This document shows, piece after piece, positions 20,052 through 29,561 of a stretch of 64,000 nucleotides of DNA (position 1 is its first letter; the number at the start of each line of letters is the position of its first letter). Location: NCBI GenBank assembly GCA_963737365.1, contig CAVTSD010000006.1, forward strand, positions 1-64,000, in the 5' to 3' direction. This DNA is from Roseiarcus sp963737365. GTDB lineage: Bacteria; Pseudomonadota; Alphaproteobacteria; Rhizobiales; Beijerinckiaceae. Under the pieces are notes generated by a model. It searched no databases and was not told the origin of the DNA. It saw only the letters and a list, made by a program, of their open reading frames with translations. Position numbers and translations under genes: made by a program.

Positions 20052-21071
20052 ATGGACCTGCGCCGGCGGGAGTTTACGGCGCTTATGCTCGGCGGGGCGG
20101 CTGCACTCAGCCTCGCCGGGCGGGCTGACGCGGACAGCGATCCCCTGCCCTCCTGGAATGCCGGGCCAGCCAGGGACGCGATCGTCAAATTTGTCCATGC
20201 GACGACAGACGCCTCAAGCCCGAACTTTGTGCCGGTCACTGAGCGCATCGCGACTTTCGACCAGGACGGCACGCTGTGGGTCGAGCATCCGATCTATACG
20301 CAGCTCGTCTTCTGCTTCGATCGCGTGCCGGCGCTGGTGAAGGCGAAGCCGGAGCTTGCCAAGGTCGAGCCATTCCGGACCGTGCTGAGCGGCGACCGCG
20401 AATCGATCGCAAGGCTTGGCGTCGAGCAGCTCATCAAGATTGCCGCCGCAACCCTGACAGGTATGGACGTCGATACGTTCCGCGCCGAGGTCTCCAAATG
20501 GATTGCGGATGCGCGCGACCCGCGCTGGAAACGGCCTTACACCGAACTCACCTACGCTCCGCAGATCGAGCTTCTCAAATATCTCCGCAGCGTTGGCTAC
20601 CGCACCTACATCGTCACCGGCGGCGGCCAGGGTTTCGTGCGCGTCTATTCGGAGCGCGTATATGGAGTTCCGCCCGAGCAAGTTATCGGCAGTGCCGGCG
20701 CAACGAGCTTTCAATACGGCGCGAAAGGTCCGGTCCTCATCAAGGAGCCGAAACTCCTGCTCAACGACGACAATGCCGGCAAGGTCGAGGGCATCAATTT
20801 CATGATTGGCCGCCGACCTTACTTCGCCTTTGGCAATTCGACCGGCGACCGGCAGATGCTCGAATATACAAAGGGCGGCGAAGGCGTGCGTCTTGCGATG
20901 CTGGTGCTGCACGACGACGGCGAGCGCGAATATGCCTACGGACCCGCGCGGGGTCTGCCCGAAACCAAAGTCGGCCGCTTTACCCCGGAGCTTTACGACG
21001 AGGCGCTCAAAGACGGCTGGATCGTCGTCAGCATGAAAAACGACTGGAAGCGCATTTTCGCGTTCGAGTAG
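20052..21071 (+). CDS. Exported HAD-family phosphatase
   Basis: A 339-residue protein with a signal peptide (LMLGGAAALSLAGRADA) and the haloacid-dehalogenase core. Motif I ATFDQDGTLW has nucleophile Asp70 and Asp72, motif II is the Thr in YIVTGGG, the motif-III lysine is in KEPKLLLN and motif IV is GNSTGDRQML. It resembles phosphoserine-phosphatase-like members found in the periplasm. The substrate is unknown. It lies 20 bp after the small exported protein and converges on fabH with a 22-bp gap. Confidence 0.82.
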   Translation: MDLRRREFTALMLGGAAALSLAGRADADSDPLPSWNAGPARDAIVKFVHATTDASSPNFVPVTERIATFDQDGTLWVEHPIYTQLVFCFDRVPALVKAKPELAKVEPFRTVLSGDRESIARLGVEQLIKIAAATLTGMDVDTFRAEVSKWIADARDPRWKRPYTELTYAPQIELLKYLRSVGYRTYIVTGGGQGFVRVYSERVYGVPPEQVIGSAGATSFQYGAKGPVLIKEPKLLLNDDNAGKVEGINFMIGRRPYFAFGNSTGDRQMLEYTKGGEGVRLAMLVLHDDGEREYAYGPARGLPETKVGRFTPELYDEALKDGWIVVSMKNDWKRIFAFE

Positions 21072-21093
21072 CGTGCGGGCGCCGCTCGCGCCT

Positions 21094-22167
21094 TCACCAG
21101 CGGATCAGCGCCGCGCCCCAGGTGAAGCCGCCGCCCATCGCTTCGATCATCACCAGATCGCCAGGCTTGATGCGCCCGTCCTTGACGGCGATGTCGAGCG
21201 CGAGCGGGATCGAGGCAGCGGACGTGTTGCCATGCTGATCCACGGTGACGACCACCTTGTCGCGCGCGATGCCGAGTTTGTCGGCGGAAGCGTCGATGAT
21301 GCGACGATTGGCCTGATGCGGCACGAACCAGTCGATGTCGTCCGCCGTAACCCCGGCGTCGGCGAAGCATCCCTGGATCACGTCGGTGACCATGCCGACC
21401 GCGTGGCGGAAGACCTCCTTGCCTTCCATCCGCAAATGGCCAATCGTCCCGCTGGTCGACGCGCCACCGTCGACGTAAAGCTTTTCGCGGTGCCGGCCGT
21501 CCGCTCGCAAGCGTGATGCGATCACGCCGGGCGAGCCGAGCCGTCCGTCGCTGTCACGCGCCTCGAGGACGATCGCTCCCGCCCCGTCGCCGAACAGGAC
21601 GCAGGTTGTGCGGTCGTTCCAATCGAGGAGCCGCGAGAACGTCTCTGCGCCGATCACAAGCGCGCGCTTGTGCGAGCCAGAACGCAGGAATTTCTCCGCC
21701 GTAACGACTGCGAAGACGAAGCCGCTGCAGACAGCTTGCAGATCGAAAGCGACCCCCTGGACGATGCCGAGCGCGGCCTGGACCTGAGTGGCGACTGCGG
21801 GAAACGTATAATCGGGGGTCGACGTGGCGACGATGACGAGATCAATGTCCGCTGCTTCGAGGCCGCCGCTTTGCAAGGCTGCCTCAGCCGCCTTGATGGC
21901 CAGCGAGGATGTCGTTTCATCCGGGCCGGCGACATAGCGCTGGCGGATGCCGGTGCGCTGCACGATCCATTCGTCCGACGTGTCGACCTTCGTAGCGAGC
22001 TCAGCGTTCGAGACGGCGCGCGCGGGCAGCGCGGCGCCAGAACCGCGCACGCAGGCGCGGATCGAGCCTGGCGTGCGGTCCCTGGGGCTTCCAGGTCGGA
22101 GCCGCGCGCGCGACGATCGACCGGCGGAGGGGATGCAAGACTCATCAGCGGGATCTTCCGTGATCAA
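21094..22167 (-). CDS. fabH: 3-oxoacyl-ACP synthase III (KAS III)
   Basis: FabH condenses acetyl-CoA with malonyl-ACP to start fatty-acid synthesis. The catalytic triad is visible: Cys in DLQAVCSGFVFA, His in WFVPHQANRRI and Asn in QHGNTSAASIPL. The frame opens with a TTG that overlaps the plsX stop (TTGA), but the first 35 or so residues are unlike FabH; homology begins near RACVRGSGAALPARAVS. The true start may be an internal GTG/TTG, or an indel may separate it from an ATG at 22145 in another frame. From there to the stop the enzyme looks intact. It follows plsX as in most alphaproteobacteria. Confidence 0.9.
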   Translation of the reverse strand: MITEDPADESCIPSAGRSSRARLRPGSPRDRTPGSIRACVRGSGAALPARAVSNAELATKVDTSDEWIVQRTGIRQRYVAGPDETTSSLAIKAAEAALQSGGLEAADIDLVIVATSTPDYTFPAVATQVQAALGIVQGVAFDLQAVCSGFVFAVVTAEKFLRSGSHKRALVIGAETFSRLLDWNDRTTCVLFGDGAGAIVLEARDSDGRLGSPGVIASRLRADGRHREKLYVDGGASTSGTIGHLRMEGKEVFRHAVGMVTDVIQGCFADAGVTADDIDWFVPHQANRRIIDASADKLGIARDKVVVTVDQHGNTSAASIPLALDIAVKDGRIKPGDLVMIEAMGGGFTWGAALIRW

Positions 22168-23222
22168 GATTGGACTGCGCGCGGTCGCGCGGGCGTTGGG
22201 CGGAAACCGTTGGCGTGAGCAATCATTTCCCGAATCTTGCCAAGCAATTCTTGACGAACCATGTCGGAGGCTAATTCCACGGCGCCAGCGTAACTCTCGG
22301 CGTCGGCGCCGCCATGAGCCTTGATGACGACGCCGTCAAGGCCCAAGAAGACGCCGCCGCTCGCGCGCGGATTCATTTTGGCGCGCATCGCTCTGATCGC
22401 CTTGTGGGCGAACAGGAAGCCGATACGCGACATGAGATCGCGGCTCATGGCTTCGCGCATGTATTGACCGAGCTGCCTTGCGGTGCCCTCGGCGGTCTTG
22501 AGCGCGATGTTGCCAGTGAAGCCTTCGGTGACGAAAACGTCAACCGCGCCCTTGCCGAGATCGTCGCCTTCCACGAAGCCATGATAGCGCATGTTTGGCA
22601 GGTTGGCCTCGCGCAGAATGCGCCCCGCGGCCTTCACCTCCTCGACGCCTTTGATCTCTTCGGTCCCGACGTTGAGGAGACCGACCGTGGGAGAGTCGAT
22701 GTGGAGGACAATCCGCGCCATCGCCGCGCCCATGACGGCGAGATCGACGAGATGCTGCGCATCGCCGCCAATGCTCGCGCCGACGTCGAGCACGATCGAC
22801 TGGCCGCGCAATGTCGGCCACATCGCCGCGATCGCAGGCCGCTCGATCGGCGCCATCGTGTGCAGGCAGAACTTGGCCATCGCCATCAAGGCGCCGGTGT
22901 TGCCGGCGGAAACCGCGCAATCGGCGGCGCCTGACTTCACCGCTTCGATAGCCTGCCACATCGACGAGACCCGCCTGCCAGCGCGCAGAGCCTGGCTTGG
23001 CTTGTCGCTCATCTTGACCGCCACATCGGTGTGAAAAACACGCGACGCGGCGGCAAGCCTGGAATGGCGCTCGAGGATGGGCGTGATCGCGCCCTTGTCG
23101 CCATAAAGAAGAAACTTGATGTCCGGACGGCGTTCAAGCGCGAGCGCCGCGGCGGCCACGACGATCGCCGGACCATGGTCGCCTCCCATCGCGTCCAGCG
23201 CTATGCGAACGTCGCCTGCCAT
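22164..23222 (-). CDS. plsX: Phosphate acyltransferase PlsX
   Basis: PlsX makes acyl-phosphate from acyl-ACP for phospholipid synthesis. The chosen ATG gives MAGDVRIALDAMGGDHGP, the family N-terminus, and follows GAGGGA; the frame upstream is leader. Conserved segments VSAGNTGALMAMAKF, LDVGASIGGDAQHLV and GFTGNIALKTAEGTA are present. The 352-residue length is normal. It lies between DUF177 and fabH on the same strand, the common alphaproteobacterial order linking membrane lipid synthesis to fatty-acid initiation. Confidence 0.95.
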   Translation of the reverse strand: MAGDVRIALDAMGGDHGPAIVVAAAALALERRPDIKFLLYGDKGAITPILERHSRLAAASRVFHTDVAVKMSDKPSQALRAGRRVSSMWQAIEAVKSGAADCAVSAGNTGALMAMAKFCLHTMAPIERPAIAAMWPTLRGQSIVLDVGASIGGDAQHLVDLAVMGAAMARIVLHIDSPTVGLLNVGTEEIKGVEEVKAAGRILREANLPNMRYHGFVEGDDLGKGAVDVFVTEGFTGNIALKTAEGTARQLGQYMREAMSRDLMSRIGFLFAHKAIRAMRAKMNPRASGGVFLGLDGVVIKAHGGADAESYAGAVELASDMVRQELLGKIREMIAHANGFRPTPARPRAVQS

Positions 23223-23489
23223 TCCCTCGTCCGACCGCACTGAGCGCGTTGCCCGGACGGCGCGGCGCGGCGCGACAATACCGGCTCTGCCGTGCAAGGC
23301 AACGCAAGAAACTCGCGTAGGTGCGGGCCTTCATTGCCACAATTCAGTGAGGGCGGACGATGCCACCTGAAGACTCGTAAGCCAGCATTCACGCGCAATG
23401 GCAACGCCCTATGCGCCCCCCGCTTCCACGCGAAGGCTGTGATTGTACGATCCACGAAGCACCAGCGGCCCGCCTGGCGAATGCAATCT

Positions 23490-24033
23490 CTAATCGCGGC
23501 CCGGTTTGAGCGGCTGGGCAAGCGCCGCAAACGGCAAATCCTCTGGCTCTAAGTTCGCGCCCTCCTCGTCGAAGCTCGCGTTAGGCTTGCGCGGGTAAGG
23601 ATCGAGACCGAGCGCGAAAAATTCCGCTGTGAGCGCGCCGAGATCGATTTTGCCATCGATGACGGGATCGGGCTCGTCTTCGTCGGCAAGCGAATACGTC
23701 TGCGTATCCTCGACCGCCGCGGATCGAGAATTAGCGGCCGGCTGCGGCGCGAACCGCACATCCACATCCTCGTCGACGGTCGCAGGCGAACGGTTCGAGC
23801 GAAACGATGCAGACTTGCGTGAGTTCGCCGTGAACGGCGCCGATCACGCGCGCCCCGCCGCGGCCCCAGGGGTCGAGGCGCAGCGCCGCCGTCAAGGCCG
23901 CGATGGCCGGAAGCCGATAGAACGACGCAAGTTCCTCCCGCTCGGCGGGCGTGGCCTCGATCGTTACGACCTGGCCTTCGCGAGGAAGGGCGTCGACCCG
24001 CACCACGCGGGAGAAGGGCCTCTCGTCAGTCAA
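23490..24033 (-). pseudogene. DUF177 (YceD-like) protein, apparent +1 frameshift
   Basis: A DUF177 protein, a family linked to 23S rRNA maturation or accumulation and usually placed before rpmF or plsX. The first part (FSRVVRVDALPREGQVVTIEA) and the typical core (VSLEPF, then EDVDVRFAPQ) are present, but they lie in different frames. Near 23785 the minus strand gttcgcctgcgaccgtc carries one base too many for EPF-ATVDEDVDVRF. Corrected length is 180 residues. It starts with a TTG overlapping the stop of the upstream chaperone gene (TTGA), so translation is coupled. Confidence 0.8.
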
Positions 24034-24587
24034 TCAGCAACTCCAGCGGGAATCGAGCCGCGCGGGAACCGAAAGCGGCCCTCCGTAAAGGCCTCGACCG
24101 GGATCGCCGCCAGGGCGGCGTCAAGGGAAACAATATGGCGAGCCAACGCATCCGCTTGCGCGGCTTCTCGGCCAGCCGCGCCGTAAACATTCCGGGCCAG
24201 CGCTGCGGCAAGTTCGTCGGAGGAAGAGTCGTCGAGCGCGGCCGCGTAAGCGGCGTTGCGGCCGTAGAAGGCGCGCCCCATTGTCTTCAGGCGCTTCGCA
24301 ACGCCAATATCCGAGTATCCAATCTCGCGCAGCGTATCGTCGAAATGGGCGAAGAGGCTGTTCACCAGATCCTGGGCGATCGCGTCCGCGACGCCGCCCA
24401 GGGCCGCCAACCGACGCAGGACGAGGCCTGCGTGCAGCGTGAGAAGTTCGAACCGGCCGTCCATACGGTCGGGCGCGCCGAGCATCTCGTACAGCTCCGG
24501 GCGGCGCGCCGCGGCCACGATCTCGCCCCGAATCTGCTCGATGAGTGCTTTGCTCGCGCGCCGCGCGCGCCACTGGTCCAAGATCAT
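24030..24587 (-). CDS. Ubiquinol-cytochrome c chaperone family (CBP3-like)
   Basis: A 185-residue protein of the Cbp3/UQCC1 family, which in mitochondria helps assemble cytochrome b of complex III. Family segments are GRFELLTLHAGLVLRRL, LVNSLFAHFDDTLREIG and VAKRLKTMGRAFYGR. It forms an operon with DUF177 by a 4-bp overlap and is divergent from bamE, with 106 bp between them. This order is standard in Hyphomicrobiales and supports the taxonomic placement. Confidence 0.9.
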   Translation of the reverse strand: MILDQWRARRASKALIEQIRGEIVAAARRPELYEMLGAPDRMDGRFELLTLHAGLVLRRLAALGGVADAIAQDLVNSLFAHFDDTLREIGYSDIGVAKRLKTMGRAFYGRNAAYAAALDDSSSDELAAALARNVYGAAGREAAQADALARHIVSLDAALAAIPVEAFTEGRFRFPRGSIPAGVAD

Positions 24588-24693
24588 ACCGATGTCCAGC
24601 GAGCGACAGGCTTGCGCCTTGCTCTGATCAGGGTTGATGAGTTAGGCATCCACGCCCGGTCTGGCAAGGTGAAAGACCGCGGAGAGAGACGGA

Positions 24694-25149
24694 ATGCGAA
24701 TGGCGGCGAAGGTTCATCGTCGAGCAAGATTCGGATTGGCGCTCGGCGCGGCGCTCACACTGAGCGGATGCCTCGGCTACGAGGGCGACTTCGATCGCGG
24801 CTATCAGATCGACGAGGACACGGTGTCGCAGATTAAGGTCGGCGCGACGACTAAGCCGGAGGCGCTGGCGGCACTTGGAACGCCCTCGACCACATCCACG
24901 GTCGGCGGCGACGCCTGGTACTATATCGGCCAGAAGATGCAGCACACCCTGTCGTTCTTGCCGGTGCAGATGACCGATCAGCATGTCCTTGCCGTCTACT
25001 TCGACAAGAGCGGCAAAGTCGATCGCATCGCGAACTACGGCATGAAGGACGGCAAGGTGTTCGACTTCGTCAGCCGCACGACGCCGACCGGCGGCTCGGA
25101 GCCCGACTTCCTCAGGAACGTCATGGGCGGACTGTTCAGGTTCAGCTGA
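24694..25149 (+). CDS. bamE: Outer-membrane assembly lipoprotein BamE (SmpA/OmlA)
   Basis: A 151-residue lipoprotein with lipobox LTLSGC (Cys near residue 26) and the BamE fold: VSQIKVGATTKPEALAALG followed by STVGGDAWYYIG and VYFDKSGKVDRI. It is part of the BAM complex that inserts beta-barrel proteins in the outer membrane. It is divergent from the chaperone-DUF177 genes. Confidence 0.92.
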   Translation: MRMAAKVHRRARFGLALGAALTLSGCLGYEGDFDRGYQIDEDTVSQIKVGATTKPEALAALGTPSTTSTVGGDAWYYIGQKMQHTLSFLPVQMTDQHVLAVYFDKSGKVDRIANYGMKDGKVFDFVSRTTPTGGSEPDFLRNVMGGLFRFS

Positions 25150-25178
25150 GGACCGTGCCGGCGCGGGGCAAGCCGCGC

Positions 25179-26804
25179 CTATTCATGGACATTAGACCGG
25201 GTGGTCACCGTTAAGCGGCTATCGCCGGAAACACTGAGCTCGATCGCGCCGGGGCGGGCCATGAGCCCGTCTTTCATTTGCGGGCGGCGTGTGGGCGCAA
25301 CGCCGACAAGACCTCCAATTCGCTGCGCGATCGCTGCGTCGGGCGCGTAGAAAAAGGTGACGCCCGTTTGGACAACGCCATCGCTTCCGCGAAGATCGGC
25401 CACCTCGACCCCTTGTTTCCTCAGAGCGTCCGCCAGACGTTCGGCCTCTTGACGAGCGTCCTCACTGTTCCGGGGGTAGCGGATCAGCACCCGCGCCGGC
25501 ATATCGTCAGGCAGGGACGCCAACGCCGCGCTAGGTTCGGAATCAGACGGTTCGTTCACCGCTGCCGGCCCAGACTTCGTCTGCGTGGGCGATTCATGAT
25601 CATGCGGAAGCGGGCTCACTTCAGCCGCAGGCGCGTCCTTGTCGCTTTCGAGGGCCGCCCCGCTACGATCAGCGTCCGCGGGCGCTTGGGAAGCGGGCCG
25701 AGCTTCGGATGGCGCTGCAGGGGCCGTGGGCTGTTGAGTTGGTGTATCTAGCTGTGCGGCAGGCGCTTCCCGATCACGCTGGAGCCTCCTCACTTCCGCG
25801 GCAAGCGCCTCCTCTTTGCTTTCGAGCGCCGCAATGCGCCGCTCCGCGTCTACGATCGCTTGTGCGGTGGGTTCGGAGCCGGATCGTTCGGCAACTGCAA
25901 CCGCGGGCGCCGACGCCGAGGATTCGGACTGTCGCCCAGGCAAGGTCGAATCGACGCGGGGCTTGAGCCCGTCCGTTTCTGCGGCGGGCGGGTTCTCCTC
26001 GCGCTCCGCGGCGCCGCGGAGATCTTTGTCCGTTTCTGAAGCCGTGGACGCGACCGGGGCCGCGGGAGGACCGCCGGCCTCGGGAGCGCCTTTCGTCGTG
26101 TTCGTCTCGACGGCGATGTCCTTCGAAACGCCCCCGGCGTCCGGCGGCCTGGCCAAGTCGCTCGCGTCATTTGGCGATGCGGACGCCGCTTCCGCAGCCG
26201 GCGCCGAGCGCGACTGCGCTATTTCGCCAGCGGAATTTGTGTCGGGCGGCTTTCCCTTCGGGTCGGACGCTTCTTTGGATTGCGGCGCCTGGCTAAGCGT
26301 GTCCAGAAGAGCCAGCACTTGCGGCTGCAGCCTGGGACATCTCAGCTCGCTTTCAAAAAGAACCACTGCGTCCACAGAGGGCTTCGCGCGAAGTTCGGCT
26401 AGTCGATCCTCATCATTCTTGCAGGCGTCATCGAATGCCGCCGACCTCGGTTCCGACGCCGCAGGCGCAGGCGCAGCGTCGCTGTTTGATCTCGTGTCTG
26501 CCGCAGCCCCGTTCAGGCTTGAGACTGCATTCGATCGCGAGGGGTCGCTGAGACCATCAAGAATCGTCTGCAATTGTGGCCAGAGCTGCAAGCACCGGAT
26601 CTCGCCCACGAAACGAAGCCCCTCGTCTAGTGAGGGGTGCGCCCGAAGTTGCGCCAGCCTTTCCCCATCCTGCTTGCAGATCTCGTCCTGCGGCTGCGGG
26701 CGCGCGCGGTCGATCCCCCCGTCGTCGAGCACTAAGAGATAAGCCGCGATCGCAGTCGCTATAAAGAGTGCAAGCGCTATCGAAAACTTGGTAAGCGCGT
26801 TCAT
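25179..26804 (-). CDS. Membrane-anchored protein with Cys-pair repeats and LytR-C-like end
   Basis: A 541-residue protein of unknown function. Residues 5-26 are an N-terminal membrane helix. Two homologous units follow at about 43-86 and 128-171. Each has C-(x)27-C spacing, a first segment RLAQLRAHPS / RLAELRAKPS and a second RCLQLWPQL / RCPRLQPQV. This suggests a helical hairpin closed by a disulphide. Residues 175-440 are low-complexity Ala/Pro/Glu/Ser. This part contains a coiled-coil-like segment (ERRIAALESKEEALAAEVRR) that recurs in decayed form about 75 residues later (SGAALESDKDAPAAEVSP). The C-terminal 90 residues (RVLIRYPRNSEDARQEAERL ... VTFFYAPDAAIAQRIG) resemble LytR_C/SPOR-type periplasmic domains. 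It converges on bamE. Confidence 0.7.
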   Translation of the reverse strand: MNALTKFSIALALFIATAIAAYLLVLDDGGIDRARPQPQDEICKQDGERLAQLRAHPSLDEGLRFVGEIRCLQLWPQLQTILDGLSDPSRSNAVSSLNGAAADTRSNSDAAPAPAASEPRSAAFDDACKNDEDRLAELRAKPSVDAVVLFESELRCPRLQPQVLALLDTLSQAPQSKEASDPKGKPPDTNSAGEIAQSRSAPAAEAASASPNDASDLARPPDAGGVSKDIAVETNTTKGAPEAGGPPAAPVASTASETDKDLRGAAEREENPPAAETDGLKPRVDSTLPGRQSESSASAPAVAVAERSGSEPTAQAIVDAERRIAALESKEEALAAEVRRLQRDREAPAAQLDTPTQQPTAPAAPSEARPASQAPADADRSGAALESDKDAPAAEVSPLPHDHESPTQTKSGPAAVNEPSDSEPSAALASLPDDMPARVLIRYPRNSEDARQEAERLADALRKQGVEVADLRGSDGVVQTGVTFFYAPDAAIAQRIGGLVGVAPTRRPQMKDGLMARPGAIELSVSGDSRLTVTTRSNVHE

Positions 26805-27431
26805 ACGATCGTATCCGCCTAAGCTACACGTGCACAGCGTGTAAGCGGAGTCAATAAGTCTGCACGCGGAGGGTTGTACACACTCCCGGCAGGGAAGCTA
26901 TTGCTCTGCAAAGGGTTAAGCCTTGCGCCAGGTTGTCTTCGAGGGATGACCGGCGAGAGGCGAAGGATTGCGTTTTGGCGCGGCGGGGATGGCGCAAGAC
27001 CGGCCATGACAGCTCTCCCGATCAACTCCGCGACCCTCACGCTGACGGCATAAGATTCAACATTTCATAGCAGAAAATCAGAAATAAGAATAAGCTGGCC
27101 CCCATGAGCCGGTCTGTCCCGTCGCCTAGTGAAAAAATTGATTTTTCACGTCTTTGCGTAGAAACAACGGAGGAAAAGGCGCGAGAAAAAAAATCTGCCG
27201 AAAATCTCCCGTAACCCATTGAAAAGGCTCGATTCGGACGAGAGAATCCAAGGAAATCCAAGAAAAACCAATAGCCATTTTCCTTTGTTTTCGTGGCGAA
27301 ACCGCCGCGCGCCAGGACAATCCAAACTGGGCCGCCCTGACGTTGGCGGTCGGCCGCTCCCTGAGTCGACGCCAGGCGATAGCGCCAAGCGCACAACCCG
27401 CGCTCAATCCGCGCCGGGCTGATCGCCCGCC
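26805..27431. other. 627-bp gene-free region with an AT-rich core
   Basis: No protein gene is convincing here. The core 27120-27300 is much richer in A and T than its surroundings. It contains an AT-only hairpin (GTGAAAAA/TTTTTCAC, 27129-27149), a run of eight A at 27186, and a pyrimidine-rich minus strand. Minus-strand translation across the core gives phrases such as FLGFSRPNRAFSMGY, which I recall from short hypothetical proteins of other rhizobial genomes. A conserved noncoding element is therefore possible. Confidence 0.5.
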
Positions 27432-29561
27432 TTACTTCGCCAGGATCGCGAGCAGCAGGAGCGCGACGATGTTGGTGATCTTGATCGCCGGATTGACCGC
27501 CGGCCCAGCGGTGTCCTTGTAGGGGTCGCCGACCGTGTCGCCGGTGACGGCGGCCTTGTGCGGCTCGGAGCCCTTCATCCACTTGTTTCCGTCTTTGTCG
27601 ACGAACCCGTCCTCGAAGCTCTTCTTGGCGTTGTCCCAGGCGCCGCCGCCCGAGGTCATCGAGATGGCGACGAAGAGGCCGTTGACGATCACGCCAAGCA
27701 GCGAGGCGCCCAGCGCCGCGAAGGCCGAAGCCTTCGAGCCCGAGATCCACAAGGTGCCGAAATAGACGACGAAAGGCGCCAGCACAGGCAGCAGCGAGGG
27801 AACGATCATCTCCCGGATCGCGGCCTTGGTGAGGAGGTCGACGGCGCGTCCGTAGTCCGGACGCTGCGTGCCGTTCATGATGCCCGGCATCTCCTTGAAT
27901 TGCCGGCGCACTTCGAGCACCACGGAACCGGCCGCGCGACCGACCGCCGTCATCGCAATGCCGGCGAACAGATAAGGGATAAGGCCGCCAAAGATGAGCC
28001 CGGCGACGACATAGGGGTTCGAGAGGTTGAAATCGACGACGCCGACGTTCTTGAAATAGGGCGCGCCAATGTCGGTAAAGTGCTTGATATCATTGGTGTA
28101 GGCCGCAAACAGAACGAGCGCGCCCAACCCGGCCGAGCCGATGGCGTAACCCTTGGTGATCGCCTTGGTGGTGTTGCCGACCGCATCGAGCGCGTCGGTC
28201 GATTGACGCACTTCTTTCGGCAGACCAGCCATTTCGGCGATGCCGCCGGCGTTGTCGGTGACGGGACCAAAGGCGTCGAGCGCGACGATCATGCCGGCAA
28301 GGCCCAGCATGGTCGTGACGGCGATCGCGGTGCCGAAGAGGCCCGCGAGCTGGTAGGTCGAGACGATGCCCGCGACGATCACCAGCGCGGGAAGCGCCGT
28401 CGATTCGAGCGAGACCGCAAGGCCCTGGATGACATTCGTCCCGTGACCGGTGACAGAGGCTTGCGCAATCGAGACAACCGGGCGCTTGCCGGTGCCGGTG
28501 TAGTATTCGGTGATGACGACGATGAGCCCGGTGACGACAAGGCCGACGAGCCCGCAGATGAACAAGTTCACGCCAGTGACCGCCTTGCCCGCCACCGTCC
28601 CGATTGCGCCCCAGCCGACGACATAGCTCGTCGCGAGGGCAAGGCCGAGAATCGATAGAACGCCGGTGACGATGAGGCCCTTGTAAAGCGCGCCCATGAT
28701 CGAATTGTTGGCGCCAAGCTTGACGAAGAACGTGCCGATGATCGAGGTCACGATGCAAGCGCCGCAGATCGCGAGCGGGTACATCATCGAGGGAACCAGC
28801 GCCGGCGTGTTCTCGAAAAAGATCGAGGCCAGCACCATCGTGGCCACGACGGTCACCGCGTAAGTCTCGAAGAGGTCCGCGGCCATGCCGGCGCAATCGC
28901 CGACGTTGTCGCCCACATTGTCGGCGATGGTCGCTGGATTGCGGGGATCGTCCTCGGGAATGCCGGCTTCGACCTTGCCAACGAGATCGGCGCCGACGTC
29001 CGCGCCCTTGGTGAAGATGCCGCCGCCGAGCCGGGCGAAGATCGAAATCAAAGAGGCGCCGAAGCCAAGCGCGACCAGCGCGTCGATGGTCTCTCGATCC
29101 GCGACGCCATAGCCGAGAAAGCCAGTCAGAATGCCAAAGTATCCAGCCACGCCGAGAAGGGCGAGACCTGCGACCAGGAGGCCGGTCACAGCGCCTGAGC
29201 GGAAGGCGATGTCGAGACCGCCGGCGAGCGATTTCGTCGCCGCCTGCGCAGTGCGAACGTTGGCGCGCACCGAGACGTTCATGCCGATGAAACCGGCGGC
29301 GCCGGACAGGATGGCGCCGATCGCGAATCCGATCGCCACCGTCCAAGAGAGCAGAAGACCAAGGGCAATGAACACGACGACGCCGACGCCGGCGATGGTG
29401 GTGTACTGGCGCCGCAGATAGGCCTGCGCCCCTTCCGCCACCGCGCCGGAAATCTCCTGCATGCGCGCTGTGCCAGCGTCCGCCGCCATCAGGCTGTTAA
29501 TCGTGTAGACGCCGTAGACAATGGAAAGCAGTCCACAAACGATAATCAAGCCCAAAAGCAT
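27432..29561 (-). CDS. hppA: Membrane H+-translocating pyrophosphatase
   Basis: A 709-residue integral membrane enzyme that couples hydrolysis of pyrophosphate to proton export. The start ATG at 29561 gives MLLGLIIVCGLLSIVYG; the 27 codons upstream are leader. Substrate-site motifs DVGADLVGKVEAGIPEDDPR, TIADNVGDNVGDCAGMAADL and the C-terminal DNAKKSFEDG are present. The segment GNTTKAITKGYAIGSAGLGA carries Lys at the position that distinguishes potassium-independent enzymes (Ala in dependent ones), so this should be the K+-independent proton pump. No break is seen. Confidence 0.95.
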   Translation of the reverse strand: MLLGLIIVCGLLSIVYGVYTINSLMAADAGTARMQEISGAVAEGAQAYLRRQYTTIAGVGVVVFIALGLLLSWTVAIGFAIGAILSGAAGFIGMNVSVRANVRTAQAATKSLAGGLDIAFRSGAVTGLLVAGLALLGVAGYFGILTGFLGYGVADRETIDALVALGFGASLISIFARLGGGIFTKGADVGADLVGKVEAGIPEDDPRNPATIADNVGDNVGDCAGMAADLFETYAVTVVATMVLASIFFENTPALVPSMMYPLAICGACIVTSIIGTFFVKLGANNSIMGALYKGLIVTGVLSILGLALATSYVVGWGAIGTVAGKAVTGVNLFICGLVGLVVTGLIVVITEYYTGTGKRPVVSIAQASVTGHGTNVIQGLAVSLESTALPALVIVAGIVSTYQLAGLFGTAIAVTTMLGLAGMIVALDAFGPVTDNAGGIAEMAGLPKEVRQSTDALDAVGNTTKAITKGYAIGSAGLGALVLFAAYTNDIKHFTDIGAPYFKNVGVVDFNLSNPYVVAGLIFGGLIPYLFAGIAMTAVGRAAGSVVLEVRRQFKEMPGIMNGTQRPDYGRAVDLLTKAAIREMIVPSLLPVLAPFVVYFGTLWISGSKASAFAALGASLLGVIVNGLFVAISMTSGGGAWDNAKKSFEDGFVDKDGNKWMKGSEPHKAAVTGDTVGDPYKDTAGPAVNPAIKITNIVALLLLAILAK

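Noticed and set aside
27037..27750. Minus-strand frame overlapping the end of hppA
   Set aside because: The upper part is the hppA sequence in a wrong frame; the rest lies in the AT-rich intergenic core, treated as a noncoding candidate.
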